A stretch of DNA of 64,000 bases from Lachnospiraceae bacterium UBA3804 (GTDB lineage Bacteria > Bacillota > Clostridia > Lachnospirales > Lachnospiraceae). Positions 50,593-58,639 of the stretch are shown here, piece after piece. The notes below the pieces were generated by a model, which was not told the origin of the DNA, searched no databases, and was given only the letters and a program-made list of their open reading frames with translations. The first letter of the stretch is position 1. Every line of letters starts with the position of its first letter. The translations under genes were made by a program, and so were the position numbers. The stretch is taken from positions 186,001-250,000 of the forward strand of contig DFEK01000008.1 in assembly GCA_002368665.1 (NCBI GenBank). The letters are read 5' to 3'.

Positions 50593-52359
50593 ATGGCAAA
50601 ATGGATTATGGTCGTTGATGACGATGTGGCGAACCTGCAGATGGCGGGTACGATTTTAAGCAAGCACAATATGCGTGTTACGGCATTGAAATCCGGACAG
50701 GCATTGCTTACGTATGTGAAGGAAAACGGAGCACCCGATCTGATCCTTCTGGATATTATGATGCCCGAAATGGACGGTTTCGAAACCTTAAGCGCATTAA
50801 GAGTTCTGGAAAAAGAGAAGGGCCTGGGTGAAACGCCCGTCATTTTCCTGACCGCGGACGAAAGTACCGGAACGGAAAGCAAGGGCTTTGAAGTCGGCGT
50901 ATCCGACTTTATCCGGAAACCCTTTAATCCCGAAGTTTTGCTTCGAAGAATCGATAATGTCATTTCCATGCAGAAGGAAATGAACAGCTTAAAGAACGAA
51001 GCAAGTATCGATAAACTGACCGGCTTTTTAAACAAAGCGGCCACCAATTCCAAATTATCGCAGGTATGCTTAATGGGCCTGGGTGCCCTTATGATGATCG
51101 ACCTGGATTCTTTTAAACTGGTAAACGACCTTTACGGCCATGAAATGGGTGATAAGGTCCTGATCAGTTTTGCCAATATTGTCCGCGAGACACTGCCGAA
51201 GGGCAGTTCGTTCGGCCGGATCGGCGGTGACGAATTCGTTGCATTTTCCGCCGGTACGCAGGAGGAGAGTGAAGTTGCCGAACTGACTCAGCGTATGAAT
51301 GTCAAACTCGTGGAATCCGCAAAGGAAATGATGGGCGAGGATATGAATATTCCGCTCGGATGTTCCGTCGGTGCCATTTTTATTCCCAAACACGGAAATG
51401 ATTACACCACACTTCTTAAGCAGGCGGATAAGTGCCTTTACGTTGTCAAAAAGAACGGAAAGCACGGCTATTCCGTATATTCCTCGGATCTCATTACGGA
51501 TGCGGATGCGGCACAGGAGATGAATCTGCGCTCGATTTCCGAAATCCTTTCGGAGAGAAACATCACCGATGTCGCCCTGCAGCTTGACATGGAAGCGTTT
51601 ACGCATGTGTACCGCTTTGCCAACCGCTTCTTTATCAGAAACAACATCAATTCCTGCAAGGTGCTCTTTACCTTGGCCAAGCCTCTGGGGCTTCCGGAAG
51701 AGGATTACCGCAATTCCTGCGATGATTTCGGCAACCAGATTCGTGAGAATTTAAGAAAATCCGATATGTTAACGAGAACCAGATACAATCAGTATTATGT
51801 GATCATTACCGATATCCGTGAAGAGTTTGTGGACAAGGTGCTTCACAATATCATGGATTCTTGGGAAAACAACCGGCCGGTTTCGCCGATTATTACGTAC
51901 GAGAAAGAGTATGTCAGAAACGACGGGGATCTTTTCCTGGAAAGATCGATTGCAACGATTGCCGTTGTGGATGACGATGAAATGGTTCTGACCGCCGCCA
52001 AGGCAGCACTTGCCGAATACGGGGTTAAGGTCGAGACCTTCCTGGGCGGCGAGAAATTCATGGAATATGTCAATACCGTGGAGCGCGTACCCGATTTGAT
52101 CCTTTTGGATGTGAAAATGACCGGCATGAGCGGATTCGATGTACTGCGGTCGATCAAAGAAATCGGCGGAGATATCGCAAGGGTTCCGGTAATCTTTTTA
52201 ACGGGGGAAACGGATGACGGAACCGAAATCGAAGGATTGCAGATGGGTGCGCTGGACTTTATCAAGAAGCCTTTGATCGCGGAAGTGCTCAGGGTTCGTG
52301 TCAATCATATCCTGGAGCTTTCCGTTCTGCGCAAACGCTACAGAGGAAAGCAAAAATAA
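50593..52359 (+). CDS. REC-GGDEF-REC response regulator / diguanylate cyclase
   Basis: 588 residues. The first receiver domain (~1-125) has the acidic pair VVDDD, Asp ~53 in LLDIMMPEMDG and the Lys of FIRKPF. The GGDEF domain (~140-300) has an intact RIGGDEF (~210), so c-di-GMP synthesis is likely. Residues ~300-455 are an unassigned region with weak GGDEF-like features (LTRTRYNQYYVIITD). A second receiver (~455-588) has VVDDDEMVL, Asp ~505 in LLDVKMTG and FIKKPL. It lies 20 bp after the ABC pair and 26 bp before a hybrid kinase; GGGGGAATTTT precedes the ATG. The two receivers imply two phosphate inputs. Confidence 0.9.
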   Translation: MAKWIMVVDDDVANLQMAGTILSKHNMRVTALKSGQALLTYVKENGAPDLILLDIMMPEMDGFETLSALRVLEKEKGLGETPVIFLTADESTGTESKGFEVGVSDFIRKPFNPEVLLRRIDNVISMQKEMNSLKNEASIDKLTGFLNKAATNSKLSQVCLMGLGALMMIDLDSFKLVNDLYGHEMGDKVLISFANIVRETLPKGSSFGRIGGDEFVAFSAGTQEESEVAELTQRMNVKLVESAKEMMGEDMNIPLGCSVGAIFIPKHGNDYTTLLKQADKCLYVVKKNGKHGYSVYSSDLITDADAAQEMNLRSISEILSERNITDVALQLDMEAFTHVYRFANRFFIRNNINSCKVLFTLAKPLGLPEEDYRNSCDDFGNQIRENLRKSDMLTRTRYNQYYVIITDIREEFVDKVLHNIMDSWENNRPVSPIITYEKEYVRNDGDLFLERSIATIAVVDDDEMVLTAAKAALAEYGVKVETFLGGEKFMEYVNTVERVPDLILLDVKMTGMSGFDVLRSIKEIGGDIARVPVIFLTGETDDGTEIEGLQMGALDFIKKPLIAEVLRVRVNHILELSVLRKRYRGKQK

Positions 52360-52385
52360 AGCAGTGAGCTTATGGGGGGATTCAT

Positions 52386-55067
52386 ATGGATTTAAAATCC
52401 GGTAAGAACGAATTGTTTCAGAATTCACAGGTTGTGCTTCTGATCTTTTATACCATCTTTGTCGGAATGCATATTGCCATCACATTCATGTTCGAATGGG
52501 ATAAATGGATCCTGCTCCCGATTCTGGTGGGAGTAGCGGTTTCCTGGGCACTCTATATCGGTTCGGTTTTCAAACCGACGCAGCGTATCTGGCTGATTGC
52601 CGGTTTTATGATGGTGACGTATTTTATTTACGGTACGCATCTAACCAGCACATATGATCTGGCGATCGTTATCGCCTCTTTGATGATCCTTTTCATCACA
52701 ACGGGTGTAAAAGGAACCATCATTCTTTGTCAAATCACATTCTACATTACAATGACATATGACGTTGTCATGCTGATCATTCAGGGAGAAACCACATTTG
52801 ATTCCATTATGATCGCACGTACCATCATGCATTATCTCGTTGTAACGATGATTGCATGGTTTTCGCAGAATACGATCAACAAATGGAATCTTGTTATGGA
52901 TGCTTCCAAGGAAGAGATTGATGATCTGCAGGATTCTACGGAGCGTTTGAACGATTTTCTTGCCAATGTTTCGCATGAGATCAGAACACCCGTAAATGCA
53001 ATCATTGGTCTTTCCGGAATCTGCATCGATAAGGAGACCAATCCGGAAATCGAGAAAGACTTAATTGCCGTGCGTTCATCGGGCAGAAGAGTGGCGGACC
53101 AGATCAGCGACATTCTGGATTTCTCCGAGATCGACCGCGGCAAAGCCGTGAAAAACTGTGAAGATTATATGCTTTCTTCCATGATGAACGATCTGGTGAA
53201 CGATCTTCGGGAAATCATGAAAGAGGAAGTGGAACTGGTCATCGATATCGATCACAGAATACCGGCTGTCATGAATTCGGATGTCGGTAAGATCAAAAAG
53301 ATCATCAAAGCACTTGTTTCCAACGGAATCAAATATACGACGGAGGGTGGCGTTTTCTTAAAGATCGGTTATGAGCAGCAGGCCTATGGCATCAATCTTT
53401 TGATTGAAGTAACCGATACCGGTTCGGGTATGACCGAAGAGGAACTGGAGCGGATCAGGGAACGTTACTATCAGGCGGATTCCGGCAGAGCCAGAAATGC
53501 CGGCGGACTGGGACTCGGAATTCCGATCGTTTCCGGTTTCGTTGATCTTCTGGGCGGATTTATGACCATTGACAGTAAACTGGGTGTCGGAACCACGGTG
53601 CGTGTCAGCATTCCGCAGACCGTAGTGGACGAGACAAACTGCATTTCCATCCGTTCATCCAAACAGCCGGTCCTCGGATCATTCTTCCATTTTGACCGTC
53701 TGACGAACCCTGTGATCCGTGAATGCTACAGCGTTCAGGCAATCAGCCTTTCCAAGGGTCTCGGAATGGAGATCAATATCATTGAAAACAGAGAGCATTT
53801 GCTGAAGATTACCAAGGAAAAAGAGCTCACGCACCTGTTTGTGGGACCCGATGTATACGAAGAGGAGAAGGATCTTCTGGAACAGATGGCGACGAAGATG
53901 AAGGTGATCTACCTTGCCGGAGCGAACGACAAGCTTCCCGAAGGATCCAGACTTCATACCATGGAAAGACCGTTCTACTCCATCCCCGTGGTATCGATCA
54001 TCAATGCCGATGCCGATCTGGATGCGCATGAGAGGGGCACCATGAAATTATACGGTGTACGTGCTCTGGTTGTGGACGATGAGCCGATGAACCTGGTTGT
54101 TGCAAAGAGTATTTTCAAGCGTTACGAAATGGTTGTCGACACGGCCAATTCCGGACGGGAAGCCGTGGAATGCTGCAGGGTGAAAGGATATGATATCATT
54201 TTCATGGATCATATGATGGGCGGCATGGACGGTGTCGAAGCGATGAAAAAGATCCGCACGGACGTAAAGGGTGTCAACCACGAAACCGCCATGGTGGCAC
54301 TTACCGCAAACGCCATGAGTTCGGCAAGACAGATGTTTTTATCCGAGGGATTTGACGGATTCGTCAGCAAACCCATTGTAGTGGAAGAACTGGAGCGTAC
54401 ATTACGGAAAGTACTTCCGAAGAATCTGATTTCCTACGAAGAATCCACCGAGGATGCCGTGAAAGAAGAAAGCATCGAAGCGGGAAACGAAGCAGAGGTT
54501 TCCGCAGATAAAGCGCGGAGCGATAATCCTGTCGAAGGAAAAGAAGAAGCGGACGTTAAGGAAGCAGTGCCGGAAGTCGGTTTTAACGAAGTGATGGATA
54601 AACTGAAAGCCTGTGGCGTGAATGTGGATGAGGCAATGACCTATGCATCCGGTGATACGGATCTGTATGAGCAACTTCTTATGCAGTTTGCGCAGGGCGT
54701 ATCCGACCGTGTTTCCAAACTGTGTGCATACCATGATAATAAAGAGTTCAAAAACTATGAAGTTTTGATTCACTCCACCAAGAGTAACTCCAAAATGATC
54801 GGATTTACGGAACTGTCCGAGGAGGCAAGACTTCTGGAGGTCGCAGCGCATGAACAGGATGAAGCATATCTGGATGCGCATCATAAGCATGCCATGGAAT
54901 CGATCGAAGCGGCCGGCCGAACCATTTTGGAATGCATGGGTAAAGATTCGGAGGATACCATAGCTTCGGAGGAATCGGAAGTGCTGGAATTCGGCGCGGA
55001 AGACGTAATGGAATTCGACGCCGAAGATGTATTGGAATTTACTCCTTCCGAAGGAGGTGATTGCTGA
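52386..55067 (+). CDS. Hybrid histidine kinase with receiver and HPt domains
   Basis: 893 residues. Six hydrophobic segments (~15-165) lead to HisKA with SHEIRTPVNAIIGLSG (His ~197), a HATPase domain with the DTGSGM and GGLGLGIPIV boxes, a poorly conserved stretch (~425-550, perhaps a degenerate receiver), a receiver with VVDDEPMNL and FMDHMMGGMDG (Asp ~608), an acidic linker and an HPt domain with VLIHSTKSNSKMIG (His ~796). The last ~30 residues are Glu/Asp rich. It thus holds every step of a His-Asp-His relay. GGGGGGA precedes the ATG. The stop overlaps the next kinase start by one base (TGATG). Confidence 0.93.
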   Translation: MDLKSGKNELFQNSQVVLLIFYTIFVGMHIAITFMFEWDKWILLPILVGVAVSWALYIGSVFKPTQRIWLIAGFMMVTYFIYGTHLTSTYDLAIVIASLMILFITTGVKGTIILCQITFYITMTYDVVMLIIQGETTFDSIMIARTIMHYLVVTMIAWFSQNTINKWNLVMDASKEEIDDLQDSTERLNDFLANVSHEIRTPVNAIIGLSGICIDKETNPEIEKDLIAVRSSGRRVADQISDILDFSEIDRGKAVKNCEDYMLSSMMNDLVNDLREIMKEEVELVIDIDHRIPAVMNSDVGKIKKIIKALVSNGIKYTTEGGVFLKIGYEQQAYGINLLIEVTDTGSGMTEEELERIRERYYQADSGRARNAGGLGLGIPIVSGFVDLLGGFMTIDSKLGVGTTVRVSIPQTVVDETNCISIRSSKQPVLGSFFHFDRLTNPVIRECYSVQAISLSKGLGMEINIIENREHLLKITKEKELTHLFVGPDVYEEEKDLLEQMATKMKVIYLAGANDKLPEGSRLHTMERPFYSIPVVSIINADADLDAHERGTMKLYGVRALVVDDEPMNLVVAKSIFKRYEMVVDTANSGREAVECCRVKGYDIIFMDHMMGGMDGVEAMKKIRTDVKGVNHETAMVALTANAMSSARQMFLSEGFDGFVSKPIVVEELERTLRKVLPKNLISYEESTEDAVKEESIEAGNEAEVSADKARSDNPVEGKEEADVKEAVPEVGFNEVMDKLKACGVNVDEAMTYASGDTDLYEQLLMQFAQGVSDRVSKLCAYHDNKEFKNYEVLIHSTKSNSKMIGFTELSEEARLLEVAAHEQDEAYLDAHHKHAMESIEAAGRTILECMGKDSEDTIASEESEVLEFGAEDVMEFDAEDVLEFTPSEGGDC

Positions 55068-57736
55068 TGCTGAAGAAAATCAACCGGTATCTTTACAACG
55101 ATGAAGTGGATATCCGTTTAAGACTTTATGTATTAAGTGCCGCCATGACACTCAGTATGTTATTTGTGTTATCCATTGAAGTGCTGGCATTCTCCGGACG
55201 TTGGGAGCGGTTCGGCGTAATCTGGGCTTTCATCGCACTGCTTGTTGTGATCGGATTTGTCAATATCAGGACGAAAAGACTTAGGATCGGTGCCATTCTT
55301 ACAAACTTACTGATCTCGTTTGTTTTATATCCGATGATCTTCATTAAAGGCGGCGGAGTGGAAGGCAGCGGCCCCATCTGGTTCGTTTTTAATATTTTCA
55401 TGATCAACCTGGTTTTGGAGGGAGGAATCCGAGTTGTATTATCCGTTCTGGAAATCCTTCTGACGATCGCTGCATATGTAATTTCTTACCTTCATCCCGA
55501 GTGGATTGAGCCTGTGGAAGGCCTTACTTATTATGTGATCGATATCACAACACTTTTGATGGTGGCAGCAAATATCGCGGTTGCCATCAGCGTACAGAAC
55601 AAACTCTATGCCCAGCAGATTGCCAAAAGTAAAGCACAGAGTGAGGAAATCAAAGGCCTTGTGGCTTCACAGAACCGTTTCTTCTCCAGTATGAGCCATG
55701 AAATCCGTACACCGATTAATACGATCATCGGCTTGAACGAGATGATTCTGCGGGAGAATGTCAGTGATGAAATCGCGGAGGATGCCATCAATATCCGGTC
55801 CGCGGGCAAGATACTTTTAAATACCATCAACGATATTCTGGACATGTCCAAGTTCCAGTCCGGAGAGATGCGCCTTCTGGTGGAAGAATACGAAACCGGA
55901 AGCATGTTCTCCGATATTGTCGGCATGACCTGGCTGCGTGCCAAGGAAAAAGGATTAGAGTTTCACATTAATATCGCACACGATGTTCCGGCTAAATTAC
56001 GCGGTGATGAAGTCAGGATTAAGCAGATTCTGATGAATATCCTAAACAACGCGGTGAAGTATACCAAAACCGGATATGTGAATCTGAACGTGGAATGCGA
56101 GAAACTGGAAGACGATAATGTGAAGATGATCTACACCGTGGAAGATTCCGGTATGGGTATCAAGAAAGAGGATATTCCGTATCTTTTCACCGCTTTCAAA
56201 CGTGTGGATGAAAGCAATACCAAGCATATCGAGGGAACGGGGCTCGGCCTTTCCATCGTAAAACAGTTTGTGGATTTAATGGACGGTAAAGTTACCGTAA
56301 ACAGCGTATATACCAAGGGAACCACATTCATCGTCGAGATTCCGCAAAAGGCTGCATCGACGGAAGAGATCGGTGAATACAACTACGAGAAACGCCATCA
56401 TATTTCCAAGCGTACGGAGTATAAGAAACGTTTTGAAGCACCCGGGGCAAAGATTCTCGTGGTGGATGACAATGAATCCAACCTGCTTGTGGTTACGAAG
56501 CTTCTGCGCGAAACCAAGATCCAGATTGATACGGCGTTAAACGGCAAAACGGCTCTGGAGAAAACACTCGATACGGCATATGATCTGATCTTTATGGATC
56601 ATTTGATGCCCGAGATGGACGGTATCGAATGCTTCCATGCCATCCGTAACCAAATCGGCGGTAAAAACAAAGATACCAAGATCGTCATTCTGACGGCGAA
56701 TGCCGGAGCGGAAAACCGTAAACTTTACGCTACGGCGGGATTTAACGGTTATCTGATCAAACCGGTTACCGGAAACGAGCTCGAAGAAGAAGTTTACAGA
56801 CAGATTCCGAGGAATCTGATCCGTGTCTTCGATCAAAGCGGTATCGAAAGTTCGGAGACCATTTCCTGGCTGAATGAAACGCATAAGAGAAGAAGGATCG
56901 CGGTTACGACGGAAAGCACCTGCGACCTGCCGCCGGTTCTTTTGGATAAATACAATATCACGGTATTTGCACATAAGATCCGGACCAAAGAGGGTGTATT
57001 CCGTGACGGTATCGAAATCGATACACCGGGCCTGATGCGCTATATGGAGGATGAAAGCCGCGAAGTACAGGTTGTATCCCCGTCTGCGGCCGAATACGAA
57101 AGCTTCTTTGCGCAGGTTCTGGCATCTGCCAACAATATCATCCATCTGTCCTTATCGGCAGCGATGGACTCCGGCTCCTTTGAACTGGCAACGGAAGCCG
57201 CAGGTTCCTTTGAAAACGTTACTGTGGTGGATTCCAAGAGCATATCCTGCGGACAGGGCCTTCTGGCACTTATGACGGTTCGTATGGTGGAGGCGGGTAT
57301 GGGACTGGATGAAATTCTTCCTTTCCTGGACAGACTGTCCAAGAGGATCCATACCAGCTTTATGGTGGACAATCTGAATTTCCTGGCACGTAACAGGCAG
57401 GCAAGCAAAGGCTATGCCCGTTTCATGAATGCATTGATGATGCACCCGGTTTCGTATGTAAGAAATGGTGTCATTTCCTCCAAGGGAATGCTTGCCGGCT
57501 CCCGTGAAAAAGTCTGGAGAAAATACATCGCTCTTTGCTTAAGCGGCTTAAAACTCGATCAGACCGTTATTTTCATTTCCCATGTCGGCTTAAGCAAGAA
57601 GGAAATGGAATGGATTCGTGCGGAAATTGCCAAGAGACATAACTTTAATGCCATCTACTTCCAGCAGACCTCTCCGGCCGTGGCAATGAGCCTCGGACCC
57701 GGTTCATTCGGAATTTCCGTGGTCGAAAAAGGATAA
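55067..57736 (+). CDS. Hybrid histidine kinase-receiver fused to a DegV (fatty-acid-binding) domain
   Basis: 889 residues from the ATG at 55067, nine bases after AAGGAGG (a TTG at 55061 is too close to that site). Six hydrophobic segments (~15-180), HisKA with MSHEIRTPINTIIGLNEM (His ~211), HATPase with NILNNAVKYTKTG, DSGMGI and EGTGLGLSIV, and a receiver with VVDDNESNL and FMDHLMPEMDG (Asp ~511). Residues ~607-889 match the DegV/FakB fold: AVTTESTCDLPPVLLDKYNI, DGIEI, VVSPSAAEYESFF, IIHLSLSAAMDSGSFELA, VVDSKSISCGQGLLAL, FMVDNLNFLARNRQ and GPGSFGI. DegV proteins bind a fatty acid and, with FakA, deliver it for phosphorylation. The usual His before the final GPG is Ser-Leu here. The first-base overlap with the preceding kinase implies coupled translation. 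Confidence 0.9.
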   Translation: MLKKINRYLYNDEVDIRLRLYVLSAAMTLSMLFVLSIEVLAFSGRWERFGVIWAFIALLVVIGFVNIRTKRLRIGAILTNLLISFVLYPMIFIKGGGVEGSGPIWFVFNIFMINLVLEGGIRVVLSVLEILLTIAAYVISYLHPEWIEPVEGLTYYVIDITTLLMVAANIAVAISVQNKLYAQQIAKSKAQSEEIKGLVASQNRFFSSMSHEIRTPINTIIGLNEMILRENVSDEIAEDAINIRSAGKILLNTINDILDMSKFQSGEMRLLVEEYETGSMFSDIVGMTWLRAKEKGLEFHINIAHDVPAKLRGDEVRIKQILMNILNNAVKYTKTGYVNLNVECEKLEDDNVKMIYTVEDSGMGIKKEDIPYLFTAFKRVDESNTKHIEGTGLGLSIVKQFVDLMDGKVTVNSVYTKGTTFIVEIPQKAASTEEIGEYNYEKRHHISKRTEYKKRFEAPGAKILVVDDNESNLLVVTKLLRETKIQIDTALNGKTALEKTLDTAYDLIFMDHLMPEMDGIECFHAIRNQIGGKNKDTKIVILTANAGAENRKLYATAGFNGYLIKPVTGNELEEEVYRQIPRNLIRVFDQSGIESSETISWLNETHKRRRIAVTTESTCDLPPVLLDKYNITVFAHKIRTKEGVFRDGIEIDTPGLMRYMEDESREVQVVSPSAAEYESFFAQVLASANNIIHLSLSAAMDSGSFELATEAAGSFENVTVVDSKSISCGQGLLALMTVRMVEAGMGLDEILPFLDRLSKRIHTSFMVDNLNFLARNRQASKGYARFMNALMMHPVSYVRNGVISSKGMLAGSREKVWRKYIALCLSGLKLDQTVIFISHVGLSKKEMEWIRAEIAKRHNFNAIYFQQTSPAVAMSLGPGSFGISVVEKG

Positions 57737-57750
57737 TCGGCAAAACGGCA

Positions 57751-57779
57751 TTGCAAAAGTAACCCAAAACGGATAAAAT
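57751..57779 (+). promoter_or_regulatory. SigA promoter of the sigma-like gene
   Basis: TTGCAA (57751-57756), a 17-bp spacer and TAAAAT (57774-57779). The transcript leader contains a hairpin (TTCC, TACTCT-GTGT-AGAGTA, GGAA; about 57796-57823). Confidence 0.65.
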
Positions 57780-57852
57780 AGTACATGTGGATCGTTCCAT
57801 ACTCTGTGTAGAGTAACGGAAGTACAAAGGAGCGATAAAGGGGAGATGTACA

Positions 57853-58542
57853 ATGGTTTTTACCTATGAACTTCGTATGGTAATGAAACGTTTGCTGGCA
57901 GGCGATGTGGATGCTTTTCAGGGCTTCTATATCAACACCGTAAACGATATGTATTTCCATGTTAAACTGGTGATCGGAAATGAAGAAGAAACGGCCCGTA
58001 TGATGGTTAAAATCTACAAGGCCATGTTTATTCGTTTAGGTCGCCTGGAGAAACCGGAAGATACGACCAAATGGTACAACGAAATACTGTATCAGCACTT
58101 GGTAGACTGGGTCAGCGTAAACTGCGCCAACCAGTTGATCGGTGAAGAGAACGGCGAATACGACGAGTATCCCGGTATGGAAGAATACATTCGCGGTAAC
58201 AACACCCTTCTGGAATCGGAAGTGGCGAACCTTGCGGCAAGTTATATCAATACGCTCGATCCCGTGCATGCATTAACCGGCCTTGCTTATTTCTACGACG
58301 GATTCGACGATGCGGATTTGGAGAAATACCTGATGGTGGACATCGATGTGATCCGTACCCGTGTCAAATATGCGAGAAAGCAGATCAGTATTTATTCCAT
58401 TGAGTTCTGCAGAGCCAATGATTATGAGAGTGCACAGGTTGACAACAACCTTCTTTTGCTTGCCTATGTCTTAATCTTCAACGAAGTGAAACTCAGCAAT
58501 ATCGAAGGTCTGTATGCGGCGATCTGCGAAGCATTGCAGTAA
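57853..58542 (+). CDS. Degenerate sigma-70 (ECF-like) protein
   Basis: 229 residues, tentatively related to ECF sigma factors. Residues ~20-85 resemble region 2 in pattern (FYINTVNDMYFHVKLVIGN, then RMMVKIYKAMFIRLGRL and WYNEILYQHLVDW). Residues ~138-180 resemble region 4 (LDPVHALTGLAYFYDGFDDA, EKYLMVDIDVIRTRVKYARK). Key promoter-binding residues are poorly kept, and a C-terminal extension of ~45 residues is hydrophobic in part (LLLLAYVLIF). GGGGAGA precedes the ATG. It has its own promoter and lies between the kinase cluster and addB. No anti-sigma factor is adjacent. Confidence 0.55.
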   Translation: MVFTYELRMVMKRLLAGDVDAFQGFYINTVNDMYFHVKLVIGNEEETARMMVKIYKAMFIRLGRLEKPEDTTKWYNEILYQHLVDWVSVNCANQLIGEENGEYDEYPGMEEYIRGNNTLLESEVANLAASYINTLDPVHALTGLAYFYDGFDDADLEKYLMVDIDVIRTRVKYARKQISIYSIEFCRANDYESAQVDNNLLLLAYVLIFNEVKLSNIEGLYAAICEALQ

Positions 58543-58562
58543 TCCTACATCAAGAAATTTTC

Positions 58563-58594
58563 ATGACTGCTTCCAAAAGGGGGCAGTCATTTTT
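58563..58594 (+). terminator. Intrinsic terminator
   Basis: ATGACTGC pairs with GCAGTCAT around a 12-nt loop, followed by TTTT. Confidence 0.85.
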
Positions 58595-58627
58595 CATATC
58601 AGTACCTTTTAACGGACGTATTTTGTA

Positions 58628-58633
58628 TAAAAT
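58628..58633 (+). promoter_or_regulatory. -10 element of addB, possibly leaderless
   Basis: TATAAAAT (58626-58633) lies just before the addB ATG at 58640. With TAAAAT as the -10, the +1 would fall on the A of the ATG. No Shine-Dalgarno sequence and no good -35 are seen. Confidence 0.4.
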
Positions 58634-58639
58634 AAAATT

